Origin: Bacteroidota bacterium
Lineage (GTDB): Bacteria > Bacteroidota > Ignavibacteria > UBA10030 > SZUA-254
Length of the DNA: 64,000 nucleotides
Assembly: GCA_020056225.1 (NCBI GenBank)
Contig: JAGVIE010000059.1
Coordinates: 1 to 64,000 of the forward strand
Reading direction: 5' to 3'
The translations under genes and the position numbers were made by a program. How positions within the stretch are numbered: the stretch's first letter is position 1; each line of letters begins with the position of its first letter. Shown in pieces: positions 9,401-17,156 of the stretch. Under the pieces are notes generated by a model, which worked only from the letters and a program-made list of their open reading frames with translations, did not search any database and had not been told where the DNA came from.

Positions 9401-10080
9401 TTGAAATGACGTGGGAAAAATTCTTGAATCTGATCGTTCAAACATCGCCATCAGAGAATATCCGGAACAGTGCGGTAAGTTATCGCATTCACAACCGGTT
9501 TTTTACACAAAATTACAATGGTGTTATCTCGCTTGCTAATGCGGCTCTTGCAAGCAATCCCAAAGATGAATTGTGGTTCTACTGTCAATCACAGAAAATT
9601 GCAGCATACCTCCAGCTTGGTGATCGGGCAAATGCACAACAAGTTTATGCAAACATGTTATCGAAAGGCACACGGCTTAATCGTCAGGGGATGGTTGAGT
9701 TGAGAAGGGCGATCGATATTGCCAGCGGTACTGAAGTCCAAGCTGCTCAACAAAACACAAATGGTGGAACTTCTTCGACAACATTTTCAACTCCTCTTTC
9801 ATCAGAATTAAGTGCAAACTATCCTAACCCATTCAACCCTGTCACAATAATCAGTTACACACTACCTGAGGATGCAAAGGTATCGTTGAAGGTATATAAC
9901 GTTCTTGGTCAAGTTGTTGCAACGCTTGTGAATGGTAATGAGAATGCAGGTAATAAATCAGTTAGTTTTGATGCGAAATATTTGCCAAGCGGGATATATT
10001 TCTATCATCTCGAAGCGACTACCATTAACGATCCAGCTAAAGCTTTCACTCAAGTCAAAAAGATGATCGTGCTCAAGTAA
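6463..10080 (+). CDS. Secreted subtilisin-family (S8) protease with T9SS domain
   Basis: A 1,205-residue subtilase. Signal peptide, then a catalytic domain with Asp194 (VIDMGFDYNHPDL), His247 (THGTQCAGIVAG) and Ser514 (GGTSAAAPHVAGA). Residues 570-850 form a right-handed parallel-helix-like region with many N-rich repeats (pectate-lyase type), followed by a helical segment and a C-terminal sorting domain with NYPNPFNPV and YNVLGQVVATLVN. ATG 6463 is preferred to 6448 because GGAGGA sits between them. It follows the propeller gene with no real gap, so the two are probably one operon. Extracellular protein or peptide degradation is the likely job. Confidence 0.9.
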   Translation: MSLFRIIFLLVLILLMASVLFSQQSKIAPTLQSLMNQSPDTIKYRVFITLKERKIFSSDEKVFMETMPESERQVYYLRAIKNFVNQKSTKIMDVITNFTGTGKAKLKHDLWPANMLSIIANKEVIETLGKIPEVKEISLVKSAPVEEYLDTKFNNNKTNSTNTADISWGITKIRANDVWDLGFTGQNITVAVIDMGFDYNHPDLIDHRWNEGNPNQFTYNGQPINHFGYDVFNNDNDPIYEASNETHGTQCAGIVAGDGTNGQVTGVAPDAKLMFIRCLPSSGNASEDVLMDALGWIYNMKELYPTTFILPKIISMSISVKFNSKEPDGQYTLPNYSGWRQLCYNNVPLNITHCNSIGDQGAKIDGGCYMGHPTEIRTPIPYNIALPGNVPSAWLHPDQIPPLECLYTLDAHTNSVIGVGGTNIDEELIGESGRGPSAWENINLTYGCQNPQTDYDDYRYQLTDLTVSPPYHSPPCDPETYSNPLIKPDVTAPSYVPTLLPGSLYNNFGFGGTSAAAPHVAGAVALMLSVKPDLEIDSISKILQTTAVHLGDPGKNYLYGAGRIDVYQAVKYIIEHFSVSMGGAGKTITFKENFTIKSGTTLTILPGSTVKFAAGIKLLINGSFVANGTSSQPITFTSVSSTPAPGNWYGLDLKGGPNTLKYCNINYATYGVVVNNNQSTTIENCNIKYCSNYGVYGLNATTSGAFRLKGTNLESNTVGLGLSGTWVSLEPSAQSNTVIQVSGQYGFFSMNSNVYMNRAIIQTNASDGMWINSGSNVYFSPDGYSPGYNIIANNTGPQIDVSSGGNAFIGKRIKSCVCGGDLTSSVPPDAVLTSIACDPPCYWEYYDLWGSNTIYGNSMYITNGGNIIYAHLTYWGEHPLCPAQAPPSYKFGGNPIYRSYPLCYSSSMLANNEQMGEGKANEIDPEYVLASSSPTGDSSKIIRLIKSLKKFITEEPDSADYVLPMLLPLVGPGGKYSAVLEMTWEKFLNLIVQTSPSENIRNSAVSYRIHNRFFTQNYNGVISLANAALASNPKDELWFYCQSQKIAAYLQLGDRANAQQVYANMLSKGTRLNRQGMVELRRAIDIASGTEVQAAQQNTNGGTSSTTFSTPLSSELSANYPNPFNPVTIISYTLPEDAKVSLKVYNVLGQVVATLVNGNENAGNKSVSFDAKYLPSGIYFYHLEATTINDPAKAFTQVKKMIVLK

Positions 10081-10095
10081 TCAGCGCAAAGAAAT

Positions 10096-10132
10096 CCCCC
10101 CAGCTTGTACGTACGGGCTGGGGGTGTTATTC
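10096..10132 (+). terminator. Intrinsic terminator after subtilase gene
   Basis: CCCCCAGC (10097-10104) pairs with GCTGGGGG (10117-10124), followed by the T-rich TGTTATTCTT. It closes the propeller-subtilase operon 16 bases after its stop codon. Confidence 0.8.
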
Positions 10133-10147
10133 TTCCAACCAATACAA

Positions 10148-10178
10148 CAAATCAGGTCTAAATATCTTTTGTATTAGC
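10148..10178 (+). repeat. 31-bp perfect direct repeat, copy 2
   Basis: Identical to 3844-3874, where the sequence is the coding 3' end of the DUF1343 gene. Here it is non-coding, between the subtilase terminator and the promoter of the M23/ATP synthase operon, and so looks like the right-hand junction of an inserted 6.3-kb block. Confidence 0.9.
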
Positions 10179-10193
10179 CGCAATATTCACTTT

Positions 10194-10222
10194 TTGACAT
10201 TCTTTCAAATTTTAATTATATT
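10194..10222 (+). promoter_or_regulatory. Near-consensus promoter for M23/bactofilin/ATP synthase operon
   Basis: TTGACA (10194-10199), exactly 17 bp, then TATATT (10217-10222). The start site would be near 10229, giving a short leader before the M23 gene at 10262. No other comparable promoter was seen before the ATP synthase genes, so it may drive the whole set to 17039. Confidence 0.75.
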
Positions 10223-10261
10223 TTTATCCGGTTGATGAATATTTTAACACAAAGATAACCC

Positions 10262-11173
10262 ATGTCGCCTGAAAATGTTCGTGATCGAAAAGGACAGCAT
10301 CGATATACATTTGTTATCGTTCCTGACGCGAAATCAGAGAAAACGCGGACACTTTCTGTAACAATATGGGGATTCTTCAGCACGATTATCTCGGTACTTA
10401 TCGTGTTGGTTGCCGCAGTTATCGCAGTTGTTATATATACGCCGGTTGGTACATATCTTCCCATAGCACATACCGAACTCACAAAACGGTATGGGAAGGA
10501 AATTGTAGATATTCAGAACCAACTCCAGCGGCTTGCGAATGACGTAATAGTGATGAGAAATTACAATCTGCGATTGCGCAAAGTGCTCGGAGAAAAGATC
10601 ACAGCCGAAGACAGCGCACGTATGATTGTCGCCGGTGTTGATTCCACGGCTGTTACATCGAAGTTTTGGCTGGACTCTCGCGACACCGGTGAAGAATCTG
10701 CCGGAGCAATTCAATCATCCGGACAAGTTCAATACGTCAATCAGGGTGCCGGCGCGCCGGTGCAATTTGTGAAAGCAAATGAAACAGATTTTATTTCGAA
10801 ACTTCCTCTTACCAAACCGGTAAGCGGATATGAAACAAATGGATTCGATCCGTTGCAATTTCATTACGGTATAGATTTCGCCGGCAAGCAAGGAAGTCCG
10901 GTATCGGCTGCCGCTGATGGGAACGTAATCTTTGCAGGATGGACATACGATGATGGTTTTATGATAATCCTGATGCACGAATTAGGATACACGACGGCAT
11001 ACAAACATAATCAGTCGGTTGTAAAAAATATTGGCGATGTTGTCAAGCGCGGTGAAATAATTGCTTTACTTGGAAACACCGGAGAAAAAAGCCGCGGAGC
11101 GCATCTCCATTTTGAAGTTTGGAAGAACGGCATAGTACAAGATCCAAATAACTATTTACTGAGCATTAATTAG
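10262..11173 (+). CDS. M23 family metallopeptidase, membrane-anchored
   Basis: A 303-residue LytM/M23 endopeptidase that would cut peptidoglycan cross-links or act as an amidase activator. One transmembrane helix (about 37-60) anchors it, a coiled coil (75-110) follows, and the peptidase domain spans about 190-300. Zinc-site motifs are HYGIDFAGKQG (near residue 200) and HLHFEVW (near 281). It lies directly upstream of a bactofilin gene, a conserved pairing in which the bactofilin scaffold localises an M23 peptidase for cell-shape control. Confidence 0.9.
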   Translation: MSPENVRDRKGQHRYTFVIVPDAKSEKTRTLSVTIWGFFSTIISVLIVLVAAVIAVVIYTPVGTYLPIAHTELTKRYGKEIVDIQNQLQRLANDVIVMRNYNLRLRKVLGEKITAEDSARMIVAGVDSTAVTSKFWLDSRDTGEESAGAIQSSGQVQYVNQGAGAPVQFVKANETDFISKLPLTKPVSGYETNGFDPLQFHYGIDFAGKQGSPVSAAADGNVIFAGWTYDDGFMIILMHELGYTTAYKHNQSVVKNIGDVVKRGEIIALLGNTGEKSRGAHLHFEVWKNGIVQDPNNYLLSIN

Positions 11174-11183
11174 AGGAGATCCT

Positions 11184-11585
11184 ATGGCAATAAAAAATGA
11201 ACCCGGTGGAGAATTAAATCTTATCGCCGCCGGAACGGTCTTCGAAGGGAAGCTGAAAACACCGGGCAGCATCCGCATAGATGGTAGGATTGTTGGTGAA
11301 GTAACAGCGGCACAAAATATATCTGTAGGCAGCTCAGGGGATGTAGATGGAAACATCTCGGCGAAGAATGTTACCATCGGCGGTAAGATAAAAGGCACGG
11401 TAGTTGCGCAGGAAAAGCTCGTGTTCGAAACTAAAGCGGTAATACGCGGCGATATTCGTGCGGCGAAGCTTGTAATAGATGAAGGAGCGCAATTTGACGG
11501 TAAGTGCATGATGTCGTCTGAAGCCAAGCCGATGCCCAACCTCGTTGAATTGAAACCTGAAGTACGCCGGGCAGAAGATAGATGA
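11184..11585 (+). CDS. Bactofilin (polymer-forming cytoskeletal protein)
   Basis: A 133-residue DUF583 protein with the beta-helical bactofilin repeat pattern, for example GTVFEGKLKTPGSIRIDGRIVGEV and successive G-x-V/I strands (full stretch at residues 14-37). Bactofilins polymerise without nucleotide at the inner membrane and position cell-wall enzymes; the M23 peptidase immediately upstream is the likely partner. GAGGAG lies seven bases before the ATG. Length is normal for the family. Confidence 0.92.
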   Translation: MAIKNEPGGELNLIAAGTVFEGKLKTPGSIRIDGRIVGEVTAAQNISVGSSGDVDGNISAKNVTIGGKIKGTVVAQEKLVFETKAVIRGDIRAAKLVIDEGAQFDGKCMMSSEAKPMPNLVELKPEVRRAEDR

Positions 11586-11592
11586 TGGAATA

Positions 11593-11859
11593 ATGGAAAA
11601 CCCGGAACCAAACAAAGATAATTCGGGTTTTTCAGGTTATGGAAAGGCAATCCGAGCCGCCGGACCTCTTTTCGGCTCTGGAATTCAGCTTGCGGCTTCG
11701 GTGGTAATAATGTTTTTTATCGGGCGCTGGTTGGATGGTGTTTTCAACAGCGCTCCGTGGTTAATGATTATTGGTATCTTCTTTGGTTTTGGCGCGGGCC
11801 TCTATAATTTTATAAGAATCGTTAATAAAGTTGAAAAAGATAAAACCAAAGAGAAGTAA
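11593..11859 (+). CDS. AtpZ/AtpI-family small membrane protein
   Basis: An 88-residue protein with two hydrophobic helices (about 28-48 and 56-76) and the pattern GSGIQLAASVVIMFFIGRWLD, given here in part, typical of AtpZ/AtpI proteins encoded at the head of ATP synthase operons. Such proteins aid assembly of the c-ring or Mg2+ supply. The gene starts eight bases after bactofilin and ends four bases before the next ORF. Confidence 0.8.
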   Translation: MENPEPNKDNSGFSGYGKAIRAAGPLFGSGIQLAASVVIMFFIGRWLDGVFNSAPWLMIIGIFFGFGAGLYNFIRIVNKVEKDKTKEK

Positions 11860-11862
11860 ATA

Positions 11863-12252
11863 ATGAAAGTCGATTGGTCATTCCCAAGGCAAATCTTTCT
11901 TGCCCTCGCGGTGATTGGATGCGCGGGAATTTATCCGCTCGTGAAATTCGGTTCGAATGAAATCATTCAGGCAGCTATTGTCGGTGCACTCTTTGCCACA
12001 GTAAATGTTTTGCTCGGTTATGCTGCAATTGAATATTCGCTCGGAAAATCGACAACGACATTCTTTAAATTTGTAATCGGCGGGATGGGACTTCGCCTTC
12101 TGCTCATGGCGGTTGTTCTTGTGCTTCTGGTAAAAGTGTTCCAGCTTCATGTTGGAGCGTTAGTTGGTTCGATGGGAATTTTTTATGTTATCTTTTTAAC
12201 GTTGGAAATTTTTTATATTCAGAAAAAAATAAATAATAAACAGCAGAGTTAA
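11863..12252 (+). CDS. ATP synthase I-like four-helix membrane protein
   Basis: A 129-residue protein with four predicted transmembrane helices, placed directly before atpB. The position, size and helix number match the ATP synthase subunit I group, thought to help c-ring assembly. No catalytic motif is expected or seen. The C-terminus is lysine- and asparagine-rich (QKKINNKQQS). Assignment depends mainly on position and topology. Confidence 0.7.
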   Translation: MKVDWSFPRQIFLALAVIGCAGIYPLVKFGSNEIIQAAIVGALFATVNVLLGYAAIEYSLGKSTTTFFKFVIGGMGLRLLLMAVVLVLLVKVFQLHVGALVGSMGIFYVIFLTLEIFYIQKKINNKQQS

Positions 12253-12258
12253 ATTATA

Positions 12259-13182
12259 GTGTACTTCTCAAATCCAGATACGGCAGTGATTCATCAGACA
12301 GTTGCAGATACGCTTCACACTGCCGCCAAGACAGGTGAGCACGGTGAAAGCGGCGGAAATCTTTTCACCGGACTTCTACACCATGTCTATGATTCGCCTA
12401 AACTTGATCTGCCATTCATAGGTGAAATTGAATTACCGCACTTCGCACCGGTTCACATCGGAAATTTTTCATTCGATCTTTCGATTACAAAGCATGTTGT
12501 ATTCCTCTGGATTGCCGCAGTTATCCTTCTGATTCTTGCAATCACTGCCGCGCGAAAAAATTCCAAACGCACAGTTCCTACCGGCTTCGGAAATCTTGTC
12601 GAGGTTTTTGTTCTCTTCATCCGCGATGAAGTTGCAATTCCCAACATGGGACCCGGCGGCGTAAAGTATTTGCCATATCTGCTCACGACGTTCTTTTTCA
12701 TCCTCATAATGAATCTTTCGGGGCTTGTGCCTTACGGCGCGACTGCGACAGGAAACGTGAGCGTCACGGGCGGATTAGCGCTGATCGCCTTTATCATGAT
12801 TCAGGTTTCGGCAATTCGTGCCCAGGGATTCGGACGTTATCTTGCACATCTTACAGGCGGTGTACACTGGATTCTCTGGCCCATAATGATACCAATTGAG
12901 GTTTTGGGTCTGTTCACTAAACCGTTCGCGCTGATGATTCGTCTTTTCGCGAACATGATCGGCGGGCACATTGTGATTGTCTCTCTTATCGGATTGATAT
13001 TCGTATTTCAATCTTACATAATCGCGCCTGTCCCGATAGCGTTTGTTCTGGGTATAAACTTCCTGGAATTGTTTGTTGCTTTTTTGCAAGCGTATATTTT
13101 TACTATGCTCACGTCGCTCTTCATGGGGCTTGGCATGCAAGCCGCTCATGAAGAGGGTGTGAGTGATTCACACGGACATTAA
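12259..13182 (+). CDS. atpB: F-type ATP synthase subunit a
   Basis: A 307-residue proton-channel subunit with five or six membrane helices. The key half-channel Arg lies in the penultimate-helix pattern ALMIRLFANMIGGHIV, with a following FLELFVAFLQAYIFTML segment. It begins with GTG and a poor ribosome site. The roughly 80-residue N-terminal extension before the first helix, rich in His and acidic residues, is longer than in E. coli but common in the Bacteroidota/Chlorobi group. Confidence 0.95.
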   Translation: MYFSNPDTAVIHQTVADTLHTAAKTGEHGESGGNLFTGLLHHVYDSPKLDLPFIGEIELPHFAPVHIGNFSFDLSITKHVVFLWIAAVILLILAITAARKNSKRTVPTGFGNLVEVFVLFIRDEVAIPNMGPGGVKYLPYLLTTFFFILIMNLSGLVPYGATATGNVSVTGGLALIAFIMIQVSAIRAQGFGRYLAHLTGGVHWILWPIMIPIEVLGLFTKPFALMIRLFANMIGGHIVIVSLIGLIFVFQSYIIAPVPIAFVLGINFLELFVAFLQAYIFTMLTSLFMGLGMQAAHEEGVSDSHGH

Positions 13183-13224
13183 TGAATAATATCAATCTTA
13201 ACTTATTTTTACAGGAGAAATAGA

Positions 13225-13452
13225 ATGGAAGCAAATGCATTAGGTTATCTCGCAGCAGGAATCGGCGCGGGTATCACTGTTATCGGTGCCGGAATCGGAA
13301 TCGGAAAACTCGCCGCCGCCGCCATGGACGCAAGCGGTCGACAGCCGGAAGTTGCCGGACAGGTTCGTACGTCAATGTTGATTGCCGCCGCGCTTATAGA
13401 AGGCGCAACCTTCTTCGCGCTCGCGATCTGCATTATTCTTGCGACTAAATAA
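13225..13452 (+). CDS. atpE: F-type ATP synthase subunit c
   Basis: A 75-residue two-helix hairpin forming the rotor ring. The polar loop is GRQPE and the ion-binding carboxylate is Glu in ALIEGATFF. The helix-1 position that is Gln in sodium-binding c subunits is not Gln here (GAGIGIGK), and the Glu is followed by Gly rather than Ser, so proton coupling is the better prediction. AGGAGAAATAG precedes the ATG. Confidence 0.95.
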   Translation: MEANALGYLAAGIGAGITVIGAGIGIGKLAAAAMDASGRQPEVAGQVRTSMLIAAALIEGATFFALAICIILATK

Positions 13453-13467
13453 CGCGCCGGATAGATT

Positions 13468-13953
13468 ATGTTAAATCCAAATCCCGGATTGATCATCTGG
13501 ACGATTGTAACATTCGTATTGCTTCTTATCTTTTTGAAGAAGTTTGCTTGGAAACCGCTCCTCGAAGCGCTTCAGAAGCGGGAAGAATCGGTGAAGAATT
13601 CAATCGAGCGCGCTGAACATGCAAAACAAGAAGCCGAGCGGCTTTTAGAAGAGAATCGTAAACAGCTTGAGCGTGCAGGACAGGAAGGTCAGCGGATCTT
13701 GAATGAAAATCGCGCTCTCGCTGAGAAGCTTAAGGAAGAAATCGTCTATAAGGCGAATCAGCAATCACGCCATATGGTAGAACAAGCGAAACAGGAAATC
13801 GAACGCGACAAAGAAGCGGCGTTGATTCAGCTTCGCGGAGAAGTGGCGACCCTAGCTATTCAAGCGGCTGGTATAATCCTCGATGAAACCCTTGACGAAA
13901 ATAAACACCGGAAGATTGTCGATACATATCTAAAAGGACTTCCAAAGAATTGA
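13468..13953 (+). CDS. atpF: F-type ATP synthase subunit b
   Basis: A 161-residue peripheral-stalk protein: one N-terminal membrane helix (about 8-28) and then a long charged coiled coil (30-140) rich in Glu, Lys, Arg and Gln. Length is close to the usual 155-170. It lies 15 bases after atpE and six before atpH, in the standard order. Confidence 0.93.
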   Translation: MLNPNPGLIIWTIVTFVLLLIFLKKFAWKPLLEALQKREESVKNSIERAEHAKQEAERLLEENRKQLERAGQEGQRILNENRALAEKLKEEIVYKANQQSRHMVEQAKQEIERDKEAALIQLRGEVATLAIQAAGIILDETLDENKHRKIVDTYLKGLPKN

Positions 13954-13959
13954 TCGCCT

Positions 13960-14505
13960 ATGAGTGACATACGGTCGGCATATCGATATGCAATAGCAAT
14001 CATAGGGGTTGCGGAAGAGACAAAATGTCTTGATGAGGTAAACAGAGATTTCCAGTTTATCGAGAAAATGATAAACGAAATACGGGAATTCTCCCTTTTT
14101 CTGAAAAATCCCATATTGAATGATCTGAAGAAGAAACAGATCCTCACCGAGCTTCTCGAAAAAAAGGTTAATGCTCTCACGTTTAAATTTATCATACTCT
14201 TGACTACTAAGGACAGAGAAGGATTGCTTCCGGAAATCATACGCCAATTCTATCGCCTCAGAGACGAGAGGATTGGAATCCTCAACGTTACCGCGAGGAC
14301 GACCGTCAAGTTCACCTCGACACAGGAACAGGAACTTGTTAGAAGGTTGGCGGCAGCGACTAAGAAGCAGGTGAGAGTGAAATATATTATCGATCCATCA
14401 TTGAAAGGCGGATTTACAGTCAAGTTCGATGATACCGTATGGGACGCAAGCGTCGCACGCCAGTTAGATCTCCTCAGGCAGAAGTTCATGGAGAGCGTTT
14501 CATAG
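13960..14505 (+). CDS. atpH: F-type ATP synthase subunit delta
   Basis: A 181-residue delta (OSCP) subunit that joins the b stalk to the alpha3beta3 head. The C-terminal signature is visible as IDPSLKGGFTVKFDDTVWDASV, residues about 145-166, followed by RQLDLLRQKF. Normal length for the family, six bases after atpF. Confidence 0.92.
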   Translation: MSDIRSAYRYAIAIIGVAEETKCLDEVNRDFQFIEKMINEIREFSLFLKNPILNDLKKKQILTELLEKKVNALTFKFIILLTTKDREGLLPEIIRQFYRLRDERIGILNVTARTTVKFTSTQEQELVRRLAAATKKQVRVKYIIDPSLKGGFTVKFDDTVWDASVARQLDLLRQKFMESVS

Positions 14506-14591
14506 TTATGAGCGGCAAAACAATCTTCCCTTGGCGGGGAGTCTTATTGAAGAAGTTATTTGCAAAAAATATTTTTATAAAGGAATAAATA

Positions 14592-16139
14592 ATGGCAGAA
14601 GTTAGGCCCGATGAAGTATCCGCGATACTGCGAAGACAACTATCCGGTTTCGAAAAAGAAGTTGACATTTACGATGTAGGCACCGTATTGCAGGTTGGTG
14701 ATGGTATTGCGCGCGTGTACGGACTTTCCAAAGTGATGGCAAGTGAACTTGTGGAATTCCCACATGGTGTTTTTGGCATGGTTCTGAACTTAGAGGAAGA
14801 TAATGTAGGATGCATTCTTTTCGGCGAGAGCAATCTCATCAAGGAAGGTGATACGGTTAAGCGTACCGGTCGTGTTGCGTCCATACCTGTTGGTGAGCAG
14901 ATGCTGGGTCGTGTCATCAATCCGCTCGGTCAGCCGATAGATGAACGAGGACCGATCAAAACGGAAAAAATCCTTCCCATTGAGCGCAAAGCGCTTGGCG
15001 TAATTCAGCGCCAGCCGGTTAAAGAACCATTGCAAACCGGCATCAAAGCTGTCGATGCGATGATACCAATCGGCAGGGGACAGCGTGAATTGATTATCGG
15101 TGACCGCCAGACAGGTAAGACTGCTATCGTGATCGATACAATCATCAATCAGAAAGTTACACATTCGGAAGAAGCAAAACGACTGGGCGTCAAACCGGTC
15201 TATTGCATTTATGTTGCCATCGGCCAAAAAAGCTCAACGGTTGCGCAGGTTGTTGCTAAGCTTGAAGAAGAAGGCGCTATGGATTATACGACCGTTATTC
15301 TGGCGTCGGCAAGCGATCCATCACCATTACAGTTCATCGCTCCATATTCAGGCGCTACTCTTGGTGAATTCTTCCGCGATAGCGGAAGACATTCACTGGT
15401 TATTTACGATGATCTTTCGAAACATGCGCAAGCTTATAGGCAAGTTTCGTTATTGCTCAGACGACCACCGGGCCGTGAAGCATACCCCGGCGATGTATTC
15501 TATTTACATTCGCGGCTTCTTGAGCGCGCTTCAAAATTAAGTGAAGAACTTGGCGGCGGCAGTTTAACTGCACTGCCGGTTATTGAAACACAAGCAGGCG
15601 ATGTGGCGGCTTACATCCCGACAAATGTTATCTCGATTACAGACGGGCAGATTTATCTTGAACCGAATCTATTCAACTCAGGCGTTCGTCCGGCTATCAA
15701 TGTTGGAATTTCAGTATCGCGCGTCGGCGGAAATGCCCAGATCAAAGCAATGAAGAAAATTGCGGGACGGCTTCGCCTTGACCTCGCCCAGTACCGTGAA
15801 CTTGAAGCTTTTGCGAAGTTTGGTTCCGATCTCGATAAAGCTACGCAGGCACAGCTTCGCCGCGGATCCAGACTCGTTGAGCTTCTCAAGCAGGGTCAGT
15901 TTGTCCCGATGGCTGTTGAGAAACAGGTAGTCAGCATCTTTGCAGGAACGAACGGCTATCTGGATGAAATCCCCATTCAGCATGTCCAGCGATTTGAACG
16001 CGAGTTTCTTGAGATGCTGGAATTAAAACATCGTGACGTTCTGAACGAAGTAGCGGCTAAGAAAGATCTTTCGGATGATCTCCAGAAGAAACTTCACGCA
16101 ATAGCAAAAGAATTTCTCACGGCATTTAAAGTATCCTGA
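14592..16139 (+). CDS. atpA: F-type ATP synthase subunit alpha
   Basis: A 515-residue alpha subunit. Walker A is GDRQTGKTA (about residues 170-178); the regulatory arginine region and signature [14 protein letters not shown] are present. AAAGGAATAAATA precedes the ATG. An 86-bp gap separates it from atpH. The neighbouring atpD and atpC genes expected after gamma are missing from this operon, which is the usual split arrangement in Bacteroidota and Chlorobi. Confidence 0.97.
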   Translation: MAEVRPDEVSAILRRQLSGFEKEVDIYDVGTVLQVGDGIARVYGLSKVMASELVEFPHGVFGMVLNLEEDNVGCILFGESNLIKEGDTVKRTGRVASIPVGEQMLGRVINPLGQPIDERGPIKTEKILPIERKALGVIQRQPVKEPLQTGIKAVDAMIPIGRGQRELIIGDRQTGKTAIVIDTIINQKVTHSEEAKRLGVKPVYCIYVAIGQKSSTVAQVVAKLEEEGAMDYTTVILASASDPSPLQFIAPYSGATLGEFFRDSGRHSLVIYDDLSKHAQAYRQVSLLLRRPPGREAYPGDVFYLHSRLLERASKLSEELGGGSLTALPVIETQAGDVAAYIPTNVISITDGQIYLEPNLFNSGVRPAINVGISVSRVGGNAQIKAMKKIAGRLRLDLAQYRELEAFAKFGSDLDKATQAQLRRGSRLVELLKQGQFVPMAVEKQVVSIFAGTNGYLDEIPIQHVQRFEREFLEMLELKHRDVLNEVAAKKDLSDDLQKKLHAIAKEFLTAFKVS

Positions 16140-16142
16140 TAG

Positions 16143-17039
16143 ATGGCAACCTTACGTGAAATACGACGGCGTATAAGCAGTGTCAAGAGCACACAAAAGA
16201 TAACCAAAGCGATGAAAATGGTTGCGGCGGCTAAGCTGCGCCGTGCCCAGGATGCCGTTATCTCCGCGCGACCGTATGCGCGGAAATTGAAAGAATTGTT
16301 TTCTCATCTGAACGGTGTAATGGATATCGAAGCTCATCCGATGTTCATCGAAAGACCCATAGAGAGTGTTGCCATTATCGTAGTTACGGCAGACCGTGGT
16401 TTATGCGGGGCGTTTAATTCGAACATAATCAAATCGACTGTAAATTACATCCGATCGAACTATGCAGATTTGAATAACGCCGGTAAAGTTAAGCTTGTTT
16501 GCGTCGGTAGGAAAGGAAATGATTTTTTTCAAAAAAACGGCTTTCAGGTGCTCGCCAAGTACATTGGGATATATAACGATTTGAATTTTGCCGGGGCACG
16601 ATCAATCATCGAAGAAGTCGCGAAGGGATATCTCGCCGGTGAATATGACCGGGTGGAAATCATTTACAACGAATTCAAATCTATTGTCCAGCAGCGCGTT
16701 GCAGTTGAACGGCTTCTTCCGATACAGACGGATGTCATAAATTCTCAATTACAAAGCTCCGCCAGCAAGTCACCGATTAATTATATTTACGAGCCATCCG
16801 TTCGGGAAATAATAGGGGGGCTTGTGCCGAGGCATATCAATTTCCAGATTTGGCGCGCTCTTCTTGAGTCGAATGCGGCAGAGCAGGGCGCACGGATGTC
16901 GGCAATGGAAAATGCAACTACGAACGCATCAGATCTGATTCGCACCCTTCAGCTTTCTTATAACAAAGCCCGCCAATCATCAATTACTAAAGAATTGCTC
17001 GAGATTGTAGGCGGAGCGGAAGCGCTAAAGAATTCGTAA
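16143..17039 (+). CDS. atpG: F-type ATP synthase subunit gamma
   Basis: A 298-residue central shaft subunit. The N-terminal helix begins MATLREIRRRISSVKSTQKI, the standard KxTxKMVAAAKLRRA stretch follows, and the C-terminal signature AMENATTNASDL is present. It is the last gene of the operon; no beta or epsilon gene follows before the next promoter at 17082. Confidence 0.96.
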   Translation: MATLREIRRRISSVKSTQKITKAMKMVAAAKLRRAQDAVISARPYARKLKELFSHLNGVMDIEAHPMFIERPIESVAIIVVTADRGLCGAFNSNIIKSTVNYIRSNYADLNNAGKVKLVCVGRKGNDFFQKNGFQVLAKYIGIYNDLNFAGARSIIEEVAKGYLAGEYDRVEIIYNEFKSIVQQRVAVERLLPIQTDVINSQLQSSASKSPINYIYEPSVREIIGGLVPRHINFQIWRALLESNAAEQGARMSAMENATTNASDLIRTLQLSYNKARQSSITKELLEIVGGAEALKNS

Positions 17040-17081
17040 GGCTCTTAATTCTGTAGTGCGGTAAATTTCTTGCAACTCCTT

Positions 17082-17110
17082 TTGACTTTCTTTCTAATCC
17101 TTCCTACATT
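17082..17110 (+). promoter_or_regulatory. Sigma70-like promoter for M1 aminopeptidase
   Basis: TTGACT (17082-17087), 17 bp, TACATT (17105-17110), 47 bases before the ATG of the aminopeptidase gene. Same layout as the promoters at 3996, 10194, 34831 and 62423. Confidence 0.7.
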
Positions 17111-17156
17111 AATTAAGTCTACTAATAATCTGTTCAAATAACCTCTGAGTTTAATA

